64,000 nt of DNA from an uncultured Gammaproteobacteria bacterium (lineage in GTDB: Bacteria > Pseudomonadota > Gammaproteobacteria > HK1): positions 2,125,001 to 2,189,000 of the forward strand of contig OY282378.1 in NCBI GenBank assembly GCA_958295835.1, in the 5' to 3' direction. This document shows, piece by piece, positions 34,318 through 43,465 of the stretch (position 1 is its first letter; the number at the start of each line of letters is the position of its first letter). The notes beneath the pieces are model-generated. The model was not told the origin of the DNA. It was given only the letters and a program-made list of their open reading frames with translations, and searched no databases. The position numbers and the translations under genes are program-made.

Positions 34318-34498
34318 GCCGAGTCGAGCCCGCTGATCCGGATGGGCCTGCGGACTCATTCGCCGGTGGGTCGGGGGTCCGGATCGGCGCCGATGACGCG
34401 CGGCGCGTACAACCGGGTCCGTGTGTCCGATCGAGCCCGCGGATCCGGTTGAGCCCGAAAGCCCGGTTGAGCCCGCTGGCTCACACGCACGGGCGGGC

Positions 34499-35245
34499 TC
34501 ATTCGAGCCCGGCCAGGACCTCGTCCGGGATGTCCGCGTTGGAGTACACCTGCTGCACGTCGTCGAGGTCTTCGAGCGTGTCGAGCAGCTTGACGATCCG
34601 CTGGGCGCTCCCGGCGTCGAGGGTGACGCTGGTGGACGGGCGCATCGTGACCTCCGCCTGTTCCGGCGCGATCCCGCCGGCGACGATCCCGTCGCGAACG
34701 TCGCCGAACTCCTCCGGGCCGGTGATCACGTCGAGCGAACCGTCGTCGTTCGCGACCACGTCCTCGGCGCCGGCATCGAGCGCGGCTTCCATCAGCCGGT
34801 CCTCGTCGGTGCCGGGGGGAAACGAGAGCTGACCGACCCGGGTGAACAGGTACGCCACCGAGCCGCCGGTGCCGAGGTTGCCGCCGCATTTGGTGAATGC
34901 GTAGCGGATCTCCGAGACGGTCCGGTTGCGGTTGTCGGTGACGCAGTCCACCATCACCGCGGCGCCGCCCGGGCCGTACCCCTCGTAACGCACCTCTTCG
35001 AGGCTGTCGGCGCCGGCTTCACCGGTCGCGCGCTTGATGGCCCGGTCGAGGGTGTCCTTGGGCACGTTGCCCGCGAACGCCTTGTCCATCGCGAGCCGGA
35101 GCCGGGCGTTGGCGCCGGGGTCGCCGCCGCCCTCGCGCGCGGCGATCGTGACTTCACGGATGAGCTTGGTGAACAGCTTGCCCCGCCTGGCGTCCTGGGC
35201 CTTCTTGCGGTGCTGGATGTTCGCCCACTTGGAATGGCCGGCCAT
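34499..35245 (-). CDS. yebC: YebC/PmpR-family protein
   Basis: A 248-residue protein starting [21 protein letters not shown], the standard YebC start. YebC family members act as regulators and, more recently, as translation factors relieving stalls at proline runs. Position upstream of ruvC-ruvA is the usual gammaproteobacterial order. The frame is open far upstream, but the MAGHSKW start is unmistakable. Confidence 0.96.
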   Translation of the reverse strand: MAGHSKWANIQHRKKAQDARRGKLFTKLIREVTIAAREGGGDPGANARLRLAMDKAFAGNVPKDTLDRAIKRATGEAGADSLEEVRYEGYGPGGAAVMVDCVTDNRNRTVSEIRYAFTKCGGNLGTGGSVAYLFTRVGQLSFPPGTDEDRLMEAALDAGAEDVVANDDGSLDVITGPEEFGDVRDGIVAGGIAPEQAEVTMRPSTSVTLDAGSAQRIVKLLDTLEDLDDVQQVYSNADIPDEVLAGLE

Positions 35246-35302
35246 GGGGTGGTGCGCGGAGTCGGGCCAGAGCCGGATTCTACCATTATCATAAGGAGTG
35301 CC

Positions 35303-35830
35303 ATGGCTGCCCGAACCGTCATCAGAATGGGTCACCCGGTGCTGCGCCGCGTGGCCGAACCCGTCACCCGATTCGACACCCCCGAGCTGCACGCGCTCGT
35401 CGAGGATCTCTGGGAGACGATGCACGCGAGCGGGGGCATCGGCATCGCGGCGCCCCAGATCGCGGTCGCGAAGCGGGTCGTGGTCTTCGGTCTCGGCGGG
35501 CGCGACGACACCTCGGGATGCGGGGAGGTGGTGCGGATCGATCCGACGGTGCTCGTCAATCCGGTGATCGAGCCGCTGGCGGAGACGATGGCCGAGGGCT
35601 GGGAGGCGTGTCTCAGCGTCCCCGGCCTGCGCGGCATCGTGCCCCGCTACACCCGGATCCGTTACACGGGTTTCGATGCGTTCGGGAACCGCATCGAACG
35701 CGAGGTCGAGGACTACCACGCCCGGGTGGTGCAGCACGAATGCGATCACCTCGACGGCGTGCTCTATCCGTCACGCATCCGGGACATGTCCACGTTCGGA
35801 TTCGACGAGGAGCTGGCCATCGAGACCTGA
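35303..35830 (+). CDS. def: peptide deformylase
   Basis: A 175-residue metalloenzyme that removes the formyl group from new proteins. Motif 1 GIGIAAPQI, motif 2 EACLSVPG (the metal Cys; usual form EGCLS) and motif 3 QHECDHLDG are all present. TAAGGAG stands before ATG 35303. It is divergent from yebC. The next gene, on the other strand, is formyltransferase-like, a related chemistry. Confidence 0.95.
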   Translation: MAARTVIRMGHPVLRRVAEPVTRFDTPELHALVEDLWETMHASGGIGIAAPQIAVAKRVVVFGLGGRDDTSGCGEVVRIDPTVLVNPVIEPLAETMAEGWEACLSVPGLRGIVPRYTRIRYTGFDAFGNRIEREVEDYHARVVQHECDHLDGVLYPSRIRDMSTFGFDEELAIET

Positions 35831-35913
35831 ACGGCACGGACCGGGACCGCTCCCCCGAAGCGGGTCAGGTCTTCACCATCCCGCCGGATCGGGATTCGGC
35901 CGCGAATCGACCG

Positions 35914-36801
35914 TCAATCCCGGCTCGACGGCGCAGGGACCGCCAGGAGCGACCCGTGGGCGAAGCGGATCGTCACGGTCCCTCCGGATCGTTCGATCGC
36001 CGGGCCGGGCCGCGTCGGCGCATCGAACCCGATCGCCCGTTCGACCTCGATCTCGCCCTCGTCGCCGAGGACCGTGAAGGTCGTCCCCGGCCCGCGCACC
36101 CCCTCGATGAAGCGATACGCGCGTTCCGCCGTCCACGACGTGGCGATCCGGAAATCCTCGCCGCACGGCCGGGGTTGGCGGGTGGCCACCGACTCGTCCT
36201 GCGGAACCGCCTCCCGGATGCGGCGCTCGATCCCGGGGAGTGCGTCCACCAGGGCGTGGACCCCGCATCGAACCAGGGCCGCGGTGAGTCCGTCCACGCT
36301 GATCCCCGGCTCGACGCGGATCCGTCGCTGCACGACGACCGGACCGGCATCGAGGACCCCGGTGGCCACGTGCAAGGTGACACCGGCGCGGTCAACCCCC
36401 GCGCGCAACTGCCAGAACACCGGGTCCGGGCCGCGGAAGCGAGGCAGGGCCGACGGGTGGAGGTTCAGCGCTCCGAGACGCGCGGCCCGCCGCGTCTCGC
36501 GGCCCACGACGTACGGCAGACAGGCGAGGAGAAGAAGGTCCGGCTCGACCCGTTCCAGCGCGGCAATGGCGTCGGGATGGTTCGGGTCCGGCTCCCGGAT
36601 CAACGCAATGCCATGTGCGGCGGCAATGCGGGCGGCGGGGGTGCGGACCTCGACCGGAATCTCGCCGCGAGCACGGGGCGCCGGATCCGCGTCACCCATC
36701 AGCGCCACCGGAGGGACGCCCCGCGCGCACAGCGTGCTCACCGCGTGAGCGGTGAACGTGCTGCGGGAGCCAAGCACCGCGATGCGAGGATGGTCCGGCA
36801 C
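35914..36801 (-). CDS. formyltransferase-family protein (Fmt-like)
   Basis: A 295-residue protein of the methionyl-tRNA formyltransferase/GART fold. The N-terminus IAVLGSRSTFTAHAV is a dinucleotide-like fold start. The catalytic segment LNLHPSALPRFRGPDPVFWQL carries the N-H-S pattern, with the Asp in TGVLDAGPVV. The C-terminal domain is divergent from true Fmt (no clear tRNA-binding OB fold seen), so it may act on another substrate such as a sugar nucleotide or small metabolite. Confidence 0.78.
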   Translation of the reverse strand: MPDHPRIAVLGSRSTFTAHAVSTLCARGVPPVALMGDADPAPRARGEIPVEVRTPAARIAAAHGIALIREPDPNHPDAIAALERVEPDLLLLACLPYVVGRETRRAARLGALNLHPSALPRFRGPDPVFWQLRAGVDRAGVTLHVATGVLDAGPVVVQRRIRVEPGISVDGLTAALVRCGVHALVDALPGIERRIREAVPQDESVATRQPRPCGEDFRIATSWTAERAYRFIEGVRGPGTTFTVLGDEGEIEVERAIGFDAPTRPGPAIERSGGTVTIRFAHGSLLAVPAPSSRD

Positions 36802-36937
36802 GAATGCCCTCCCGATGACCTTCGGCCCCGGCGGTCACCCGGCGCCGCGAGACGGATCGTTCACCGGAGCCCATCTCCCCGCTCCGGCGTTGCGCGATAG
36901 AGTACCGATCCCGAAGCCTTACCGGAGGGCCGCTCCG

Positions 36938-37366
36938 ATGCCCGGTGCCGGCTACGAATCGCCCGAAGCGGCGGAAGCCGCGTTCTACGATGCGTTCGAA
37001 CGCAGGGACCTCGACGCGATGACGAATGTCTGGGACCACGAGACCGAGGTTTCCTGCATCCATCCCGGCGGCCCGCGGCTCGACGACATCGACACGATCC
37101 TCGAAAGCTGGCGCGCGATCTTCGAGGGCCGCCAGCGACTGCGCTTCGAGCGGGCGGGGGTCGCGCCGACCACCGGCGCCGATGTCGCGGTGCGCTGTCT
37201 CTACGAGGTGATCCGTTTCGGCGAGCGGTTCGAGCAGCAGGGCACGGTGGTCGCCACCAACGTCTACCGGCGCACGGAGCAGGGATGGCGGATGGTCATC
37301 CACCACGCATCCCCCGACCCGAACGGCATCGTCCGGTCGGCGCCGCGGCGGGAGTCGATGCACTGA
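36938..37366 (+). CDS. SnoaL-like/DUF4440 nuclear-transport-factor-2 fold protein
   Basis: A 142-residue protein from ATG 36938, with CCGGAGG upstream. AAFYDAFERRDLDAMTNVWD, the loop VSCIHPGGPRL and the ending GWRMVIHHASPDP fit the SnoaL/ketosteroid-isomerase-like fold seen in small stress or metabolic proteins. The substrate is unknown. Confidence 0.82.
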   Translation: MPGAGYESPEAAEAAFYDAFERRDLDAMTNVWDHETEVSCIHPGGPRLDDIDTILESWRAIFEGRQRLRFERAGVAPTTGADVAVRCLYEVIRFGERFEQQGTVVATNVYRRTEQGWRMVIHHASPDPNGIVRSAPRRESMH

Positions 37367-37390
37367 TCGCCGACGGCTCCCACGCTGCAC

Positions 37391-38113
37391 TCAGGAGGCC
37401 CCGCCACGCCTGCGGCGCCTCTGCAGGATCCGGACCGCCACGATGCCGGCCACCATCAGCGCGGCGCCCACCGCGATGCCCGCGGGCCCCACGCCGGTGC
37501 GGGCGAACGTGGCGCGCATCACCCGTGGCTCGGCGACGAGATCTCCCAGATTGAACCGCCAGCGCACGAGCTTCACGTCACCCTCACCGCCGGCGGGCTC
37601 TCCGTTCGACTCCAGCACCTTCGCCGGGAATCGCACCTCGTAGCTCCAGGAATAGCCACTGAACATCGGCGCGATGAGCGACGGCAGAAAGGACTTCCCG
37701 ATCTTCTCCGGGAGACGGGCGTGGATGGTGCGGGTGAGCACTCGCTGACCGGCGGCGTTCTCGGACAGCACGACGGTTCCGAACAGCCCCCGGTATTGCT
37801 CGATCCGGTCGATCCCGTTCAGAGCCGCAAGCGACTCGAACGTGAGCACGAGGTGCAGCCAGCGCGTCCCTTCCCGCGTCTCGGTGCGGCTCTCGACGAT
37901 CTGCAAGCCCGGCTGCGCCCGCAACGCGCTGAGCGCGGACGCGGGGTCGTACGTTCCGGATTCGGCGACTTCGGCCGCGCGCAGCAACGCTTCCTTCACC
38001 CCGATAGCCATCACCACGGTGCCGTATCCATCACGTTCGAGCACCAGCGATTCGCGATACTCGACGCAGCCACCGAGGATCAGGACGGAGAGAGCGAGAA
38101 CGAACGGACGCAT
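37391..38113 (-). CDS. predicted lipoprotein with C-terminal membrane helix
   Basis: A 240-residue protein from ATG 38113 (MRPFVLALSVLILGGCVEYR) with a clear lipobox (LGGC). The middle part is mixed beta/alpha with no recognised domain. Near the end GIAVGAALMVAGIVAVRIL is a membrane helix, followed by an Arg-rich cytoplasmic tail (QRRRRRGGAS). An N-terminal lipid plus a C-terminal helix is an inner-membrane layout. Function unknown. Confidence 0.72.
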   Translation of the reverse strand: MRPFVLALSVLILGGCVEYRESLVLERDGYGTVVMAIGVKEALLRAAEVAESGTYDPASALSALRAQPGLQIVESRTETREGTRWLHLVLTFESLAALNGIDRIEQYRGLFGTVVLSENAAGQRVLTRTIHARLPEKIGKSFLPSLIAPMFSGYSWSYEVRFPAKVLESNGEPAGGEGDVKLVRWRFNLGDLVAEPRVMRATFARTGVGPAGIAVGAALMVAGIVAVRILQRRRRRGGAS

Positions 38114-38487
38114 GCCGCGAAGTCTAGCCCGCATTCCACTGCCAGGGTGATTTCACGCTGGCCGGACCTCCGACTTCGGCGCGAACGACATCGACCGGGA
38201 TGAATTCCCGCTCCCCGCGTTCGCGAGGACGAGCTTCGCAGGAATGACGTGATCCCCGGTCGAAGCCGCCGTCATTCCCGCGCAAGCGGGAATCCAGGCG
38301 TCACGGATCCCGAAACTCGAGTCATGCCATAGCGTGAAACGGCCCTGATTCCACTACTTCCGCGCATTGAGCACGGCACCGATTCCGAATAGCATCGCCA
38401 TCTTCGTCCGCGAGGGCCGGCGCGCGCAGCCGGCATCTTCGCCCGGAGAGTCGCCGGCCCCATCAGGAATCCACCAGGAGGAACCTC
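38114..38487. repeat. intergenic region with a GTCATTCCCGC..GCGGGAAT palindrome
   Basis: No gene is supported here. The palindrome at 38271-38295 (GTCATTCCCGCGCAAGCGGG plus AATCC) belongs to a repeat type widespread in proteobacterial genomes. A related copy lies at 45449-45475. A weaker inverted pair (CGACCGGGAT and GATCCCCGGTCG) lies at 38191-38262. The ABC transporter promoter is probably in the right-hand part. Confidence 0.6.
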
Positions 38488-39504
38488 ATGAAAATGCGAA
38501 ACATCACCGGCGCGATTGCCGCCGCCGTGCTTGTCGGTGGAAGCGTCGCCGTTTCGGCGGAAGCGGATCAGGTCCGCTTCGCCCAGCAGTTCGGCCTGCT
38601 CTACCTGCCGATGCACGTGGTCGTCGACCAGAAGCTCGTCGAGGCGTGCGCGAAGGACACAGGGCTCGGGGACGTCAAGGTCTCGATGCACCGCTTCAGC
38701 GGCGGCGCCGCGGTCAACCAGGCGCTGCTCTCGGGCAACGTGGACTTCGCGGCCGGCGGCATCGGCCCGCTGCTCACCATCTGGGACAAGACGAAGGGCA
38801 AGCTGAACGTGCGGGCGATGACCAACCTCGCCGCGATGCCGCTCAAGCTCAACACCAACGATCCGGGCGTGAAGACGCTCCCCGACTACCTGAACGCGGA
38901 GGATCACAAGATCGCGACGCCCTCGGTGAAGGTGTCGATCCAGGCCCGGGTGCTGCAGATGGCGGCGGCGAAGCAGTGGGGGCAGGACAGCTTCGACAAG
39001 CTCGACGACATGACCGTGTCGATGAAGCACCCCTCGGCGGTCGCGGCCCTGCTCGCGGGCGGCCAGGCGGTGAAGAGCCACTTCGCGACCCTCCCGACCT
39101 CGTGGCAGGAGCTCCAGAGCGGCAAGGCCCACAACGTCATCACCTCCTACGACGTGCTCGGCGGGCGTCACTCCACCGTCGCGATGTACAACACCGAGAA
39201 GTGGAAGACCGGGAACCCCGGCCTCTACGAATGCGTGTGGAAGTCGTTCCGCACCGCGATCGACTGGATCAACGAGGACAAGAAGCGCGGGGCCGAGCTC
39301 TACCACCGGTTCACCAGGTCCAAGCTCGACAAGGACGACGTGATCAGGATGCTCACCACCCCCGGCGAGATGGACTACTCGGTGCAGCCCGAGCGCACCA
39401 TGCAGTTCGCCGAATTCCTCCACAGCGTGGGGGCGGTCAAGAACAAGGCCGGGAGCTGGAAGGACTACTACTGGGAAAACAACTACGACCAGGACGGTAG
39501 CTGA
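38488..39504 (+). CDS. ABC transporter substrate-binding protein (nitrate/sulfonate/taurine class)
   Basis: A 338-residue periplasmic protein from ATG 38488 with AGGAGG upstream. The signal peptide is MKMRNITGAIAAAVLVGGSVAVSA. The mature part (QVRFAQQFGLLYLPMHVVVD, HRFSGGAAVNQALLSGNVDF) is the NMT1/SsuA-type fold for small oxyanions or sulfonates. It starts a five-gene co-directional run: ATPase, two permeases and YheU follow. The ligand cannot be read from sequence; a sulfonate would fit the nearby phosphosulfolactate synthase. Confidence 0.88.
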   Translation: MKMRNITGAIAAAVLVGGSVAVSAEADQVRFAQQFGLLYLPMHVVVDQKLVEACAKDTGLGDVKVSMHRFSGGAAVNQALLSGNVDFAAGGIGPLLTIWDKTKGKLNVRAMTNLAAMPLKLNTNDPGVKTLPDYLNAEDHKIATPSVKVSIQARVLQMAAAKQWGQDSFDKLDDMTVSMKHPSAVAALLAGGQAVKSHFATLPTSWQELQSGKAHNVITSYDVLGGRHSTVAMYNTEKWKTGNPGLYECVWKSFRTAIDWINEDKKRGAELYHRFTRSKLDKDDVIRMLTTPGEMDYSVQPERTMQFAEFLHSVGAVKNKAGSWKDYYWENNYDQDGS

Positions 39505-39508
39505 ATCC

Positions 39509-40348
39509 ATGGCCGAAGCCGCCAGAGCCACGGCGGGACCCGCTCCCGCCGCGGCCCCCGCTCCGCTCCTCGACGTCGACGGGGTCACCCTGCAGTACAA
39601 GACCAAGGAGCATCTGATCACCGCGACGTACCGGGTCGGATTCCAGGTCTACCCCTCCGATCGCTTCGTCCTGCTCGGCCCCTCCGGATGCGGCAAGTCC
39701 ACCCTGCTCAAGGGGGTCGCGGGATACATGAAGCCGGTGGAGGGGGAGATGCGGCTCAAGGGCCGCGGGATCTCGGAGCCGGGTCCCGATCGGGTCATGG
39801 TCTTCCAGGAGTTCGATCAGCTCCTGCCCTGGAAGACCGTCAGGCAGAACATCACCTTCGCGCTGATCAACGGTGGGCGGTGCGCCACCGGCGCGGAGGC
39901 CGACGACATCGCACGGCAGTACATCCGCAAGGTGAAGCTCGACCGCTTCGAGGACACCTATCCCCACATGCTCTCCGGGGGCATGAAGCAGCGGGTGGCG
40001 ATCGCCCGCGGGATGGCCATGGAGCCCGACGTCCTGCTGATGGACGAGCCCTTCGCAGCGCTCGACGCCCTCACCCGGCGCCAGATGCAGGAAGAGTTGC
40101 TCCAGTTATGGGAGGACACTCACTTCACGGTGCTCTTCGTCACCCATTCCATCGAGGAGGCGTGCATCGTCGGCAGCCGCATCCTCGTGCTCTCGCCGCA
40201 CCCCGGCCAGGTGAAGGCGGAATTGAACGCCCACCACCTCGGCCACGAAGACGTCGGCGGCGAGCCGTTCTCGGCGCTGCAGAAGCGCATCCACGACATG
40301 CTGTTCGCGGATCGCATCCTGGAGGAAGAGGCCGCGCCGCATGCCTGA
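39509..40348 (+). CDS. ABC transporter ATP-binding protein (SsuB/TauB class)
   Basis: A 279-residue ATPase that powers the adjacent permeases. Walker A GPSGCGKST, Q-loop FQEFDQLLPW, signature LSGGMKQRVAIARGMA, Walker B DVLLMDEPFAALD and H-loop FVTHSIEEA are all present. It starts 5 bp after the substrate-binding gene stops. The Pro/Ala-rich first 20 residues are an unusual leader. Confidence 0.94.
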   Translation: MAEAARATAGPAPAAAPAPLLDVDGVTLQYKTKEHLITATYRVGFQVYPSDRFVLLGPSGCGKSTLLKGVAGYMKPVEGEMRLKGRGISEPGPDRVMVFQEFDQLLPWKTVRQNITFALINGGRCATGAEADDIARQYIRKVKLDRFEDTYPHMLSGGMKQRVAIARGMAMEPDVLLMDEPFAALDALTRRQMQEELLQLWEDTHFTVLFVTHSIEEACIVGSRILVLSPHPGQVKAELNAHHLGHEDVGGEPFSALQKRIHDMLFADRILEEEAAPHA

Positions 40349-40480
40349 ACGCGCGCCTCTTCTTCCGGGCCGGGACGCTGCCGAAGCAGGAGTGGCCCCG
40401 CATGCCTGAGCGTGCCCCTCCTCTTCCGGGCCGGGATGCCGCGGCCGAAACGGGAGCGGTCCCTCATGCCTGAACACGCC
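40339..40480. repeat. imperfect ~63-bp tandem duplication across the ATPase-permease junction
   Basis: CATGCCTGAACGCGC...CCGGGCCGGGA recurs with offsets of about 61-64 bp (40340, 40401), and a third ATGCCTGAACACGCC at 40466 is the start of the permease. The array repeats the ATG-containing permease start, leaving two abortive starts upstream of the real one. Confidence 0.75.
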
Positions 40481-41368
40481 CCCGCGGTCCACCTGCGTGA
40501 CGAGTACGAGACCACCGGGCTCGGGGCTGCCGACACCGGCGACGTCGCCCGCCGGCTCTCTCCCTGGGAGCGCTTCTCGAACCTCAACTCGGTGCGCAAG
40601 CTCACCATCCTGGTATCCCTGGTCGTCGTCTGGGAGCTGTACACGCGCTTCGGCGGCATCTCCGAGTACCTGCTCCCGACGTTCTCCGACACCGGCGCGG
40701 CGCTGTTCACCGCGTTGTGGGGCGAGCACCTGCTCTACATGATCTGGAACTCGGTGAAGATCCTGCTCGCCGGCTACGTCATCGGCATCGGAATCGCCAC
40801 CGTGCTCACGACGCTGGCCGTGGCCACCCGCTTCGGCAGCGACCTGCTGAGCACCCTGACCGCGATGCTCAACCCGCTGCCGGCCATCGCGCTCCTCCCG
40901 ATGGCGATGCTGTGGTTCGGCCTCGGGGCCGACGCCATCGTGTTCACCCTGCTCCATTCGGTGGTATGGCCGGTCGCGCTCAACATGCACACGGGGTTCA
41001 TGGGGGTGAGCGAGACCCAGCGCATGGTCGGGCGCAACTACGGGCTGCGCGGCATCCGGTACGTGGTGAAGCTCCTGATCCCCGCCGCGTTCCCGTCCAT
41101 CCTCACCGGCATGAAGATCGGCTGGGCGTACGCGTGGCGCACCCTGATCGCGGCGGAGCTGGTGTTCGGCGGGGCGGTGGTGGATACCGAGGGCACCGGC
41201 GAGGGCGGCCTCGGCTGGTTCATCTTCGCCAACCAGATGGACCTTCAGATCCCGTTCGTGTTCGCCGGCCTGTTCACCGTGATCCTGGTCGGGATCACGG
41301 TCGAGAACGTGGTGTTCCGGAACCTGGAGCTGCGCACCGTCGGCCGCTGGGGGATGCAGACGATATGA
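40466..41368 (+). CDS. ABC transporter permease 1 (SsuC/TauC class)
   Basis: A 300-residue inner-membrane permease from ATG 40466 (MPEHAPAVHL). About six membrane helices are visible, starting LTILVSLVVVWELYTRF. The ATPase-coupling EAA-like loop is RMVGRNYGLRGIRYVVKLLIPAAFPSILTGMKIG. Its last four bases overlap permease 2 (ATGA). The cytoplasmic N-terminus includes a segment (TGDVARRLSPWERFSNLNSVRK) shared with permease 2. Confidence 0.92.
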   Translation: MPEHAPAVHLRDEYETTGLGAADTGDVARRLSPWERFSNLNSVRKLTILVSLVVVWELYTRFGGISEYLLPTFSDTGAALFTALWGEHLLYMIWNSVKILLAGYVIGIGIATVLTTLAVATRFGSDLLSTLTAMLNPLPAIALLPMAMLWFGLGADAIVFTLLHSVVWPVALNMHTGFMGVSETQRMVGRNYGLRGIRYVVKLLIPAAFPSILTGMKIGWAYAWRTLIAAELVFGGAVVDTEGTGEGGLGWFIFANQMDLQIPFVFAGLFTVILVGITVENVVFRNLELRTVGRWGMQTI

Positions 41369-42264
41369 GCGAAGCGGCGGCGAGCGGTGGGAAGGGTCCG
41401 GACGTGTACGTCCGCCCGGAATTCGTGGTCGAGACGCTCGGCGAAGCGGAGATCGGCGACGTCGAGCGCAAGCTGTCCGGGCTCGAGCGCGCCTGGAACG
41501 TCAACGGGGTGCGCAAGGCCACGATCCTCATCGGCCTGGTGGTCGCCTGGCAGGTGTACACGGTGGCCCTGGACGTCGAGCCGCTCATGTTTCCGCGGTT
41601 CTCCACCTCGGCCGAGGCGCTGTGGCTGTCCCTGATCGACAGCGATCTGCTCCGCAAGATCTGGTTCTCGGTGAGTACCCTGCTCATCGGCTACACGGCC
41701 GGACTCGCGCTCTCCGCCGCCCTGGTGCTGTGGGCCAGCGCGCAGCGCATCGGCGCGGACTTCCTCTCCACCTGCACCGCGATGTTCAACCCCCTGCCGG
41801 CCATCGCGCTGCTGCCGCTGGCGATGCTGTGGTTCGGGCTCGGCACCGCGAGCATCGTCTTCGTCACCATCCATTCCGTGCTCTGGGCGGTGGCGCTGAG
41901 CACCCACACCGGCTTCCAGTCGGTGAGCGAGACGTTGCGGATGATCGGGCAGAACTACGGACTGCGGAACATCCGCTACGTGATGAAGATCCTGATCCCC
42001 GCGGCGCTGCCGTCGATCCTGTCGGGGATGAAGATCGGCTGGGCGTTCTCCTGGCGCACCCTGATCGGCGCCGAGCTGGTCTTCGGCGCCTCCTCCGGCA
42101 GCGGCGGCCTCGGCTGGTTCATCTACGAGAACAGCCAGAACCTCGAGACCGCGCACGTCTTCGCGGGCCTGTTCACCGTGATCCTCATCGGGATCACGGT
42201 CGAGAACGTCATCTTCAGGAACGTCGAGCTGCGCACCGTGTACCGCTGGGGGATGCAGCGCTGA
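41365..42264 (+). CDS. ABC transporter permease 2 (SsuC/TauC class)
   Basis: A 299-residue paralogue of permease 1, overlapping it by 4 bp. It shares AMFNPLPAIALLPLAMLWFG, the coupling loop LRMIGQNYGLRNIRYVMKIL and the ending NVELRTVYRWGMQ. Most sulfonate/taurine importers have a single permease that forms a homodimer; here the pair may form a heterodimer. Confidence 0.92.
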   Translation: MSEAAASGGKGPDVYVRPEFVVETLGEAEIGDVERKLSGLERAWNVNGVRKATILIGLVVAWQVYTVALDVEPLMFPRFSTSAEALWLSLIDSDLLRKIWFSVSTLLIGYTAGLALSAALVLWASAQRIGADFLSTCTAMFNPLPAIALLPLAMLWFGLGTASIVFVTIHSVLWAVALSTHTGFQSVSETLRMIGQNYGLRNIRYVMKILIPAALPSILSGMKIGWAFSWRTLIGAELVFGASSGSGGLGWFIYENSQNLETAHVFAGLFTVILIGITVENVIFRNVELRTVYRWGMQR

Positions 42265-42286
42265 CGCCCGATTGAAGAAGCGCCAC

Positions 42287-42541
42287 GTGGAGATCCCCTA
42301 TCGCGAGCTCAGTGAAGCGGCGCTTCGCGGGGTGGTCGAGTCGTTCGTGCTGCGCGAGGGCACCGACTACGGCGACCGCGAATTCTCGTTCGAGGAGAAG
42401 ATCGACGCGGTGAAGCGCCAGCTCGACCGCGGCGAGGCCGCGATCGTGTTCGACCCGGACACCGAGACCGTGAGCATCGTCGTCGCATCGCCGCCGAGCC
42501 GTCGCCCGATCCGGGAATCGCGCCGCCACCGATTCCGGTAG
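42287..42541 (+). CDS. yheU: YheU/UPF0270 family protein
   Basis: An 84-residue protein, conserved in gammaproteobacteria but of unknown function. VEIPYRELSEAALRGVVESF and LREGTDYG match YheU closely (E. coli begins MIIPWQDLS). GTG 42287 fits this start; a TTG at 42272 would add five residues. It is 22 bp downstream of permease 2 and co-directional. Confidence 0.85.
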   Translation: MEIPYRELSEAALRGVVESFVLREGTDYGDREFSFEEKIDAVKRQLDRGEAAIVFDPDTETVSIVVASPPSRRPIRESRRHRFR

Positions 42542-42582
42542 ACTCGGCCCCGATTCAACGCCGAGAGGCATTCGAACCAGCG

Positions 42583-43386
42583 ATGGCGACCCCTTTCTCG
42601 CAAGTCCCGCTGCCCGCGGAACGTTCGACGACGAAGCCGCGGCGCAAGGGTCTGACCATGATGATGGACTGGGGCCTGCCGCTCGGGCAGCAGGGGGACT
42701 GGCTGGATCTCCTGGCCCCGGTGGTGGATCTGGCGAAGCTCGTGGTCGGCACCGCAAGGCTCTACGAGGAAGACTATCTCCGCCGCAAGCTCGATCTCTA
42801 CGCATCGCACGGAGTACGGCCGTTTCTCGGTGGGCAGTTCCTGGAGTACGTGTTCGCCACCCAGGGCATGGACGGCGTGAAGCCGTTCTGTGACGAGGCG
42901 GTCCGGCTCGGGATCCACGCGATCGAGGTCTCCGACAATGTGGTCGCGCTCGACGACGACGAGCGGCGCGCGATAATCGGGACCGCCGTCGAGAGCGGTC
43001 TCGAGGTCCACGGTGAAGTTGGTTCGAAGAGCGAGGATTCGGGCGCCGAAACGCTGGTCGCGCAGGCGCGCGCGTGCTTCGACGCGGGGGCGGACGTGGT
43101 GCTCGTGGAAGGGGCGGAGCTGCTGCGCGGCGGGATTCCGAACGAGGCTCTCGCCGACGGCCTGCGCGCGGGTCTCGACACCGATCGCGTGATTTTCGAG
43201 CTGAGCGGGCCTTGGGTGCCGGGCACGCACCACACCGACAACTACCGGCTCAAGGTGTTTCTCGTGCGCACGTTCGGCCCCGACGTGAATCTCGCCAACG
43301 TGATGCCGGCCGACGTCTGGGAGACCGAGGCCCTGCGTTGCGGCTTGAGCGTCCCCGGGCCGATGCGGCCGGGGGTGCGCGACTGA
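42583..43386 (+). CDS. comA: phosphosulfolactate synthase-like protein (ComA family)
   Basis: A 267-residue TIM-barrel enzyme. ComA joins phosphoenolpyruvate and sulfite to give phosphosulfolactate, known from coenzyme M synthesis in methanogens and from sulfolactate synthesis in some bacteria. KPRRKGLTMMMDWGLPLG, the strand HAIEVSDNVVAL and GADVVLVEGAELLRGGIP fit the family. It follows an ABC importer of the sulfonate class. In a sulfur oxidiser, sulfite is available as a substrate; the pathway is inferred. Confidence 0.85.
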   Translation: MATPFSQVPLPAERSTTKPRRKGLTMMMDWGLPLGQQGDWLDLLAPVVDLAKLVVGTARLYEEDYLRRKLDLYASHGVRPFLGGQFLEYVFATQGMDGVKPFCDEAVRLGIHAIEVSDNVVALDDDERRAIIGTAVESGLEVHGEVGSKSEDSGAETLVAQARACFDAGADVVLVEGAELLRGGIPNEALADGLRAGLDTDRVIFELSGPWVPGTHHTDNYRLKVFLVRTFGPDVNLANVMPADVWETEALRCGLSVPGPMRPGVRD

Positions 43387-43465
43387 CCCGTCGTTCCCGT
43401 CTCGCGCCCGATGCACCGATGGCGCCTCGAGCGCGCGGCCTGCCATCCACCCCGAGGATTCCACG

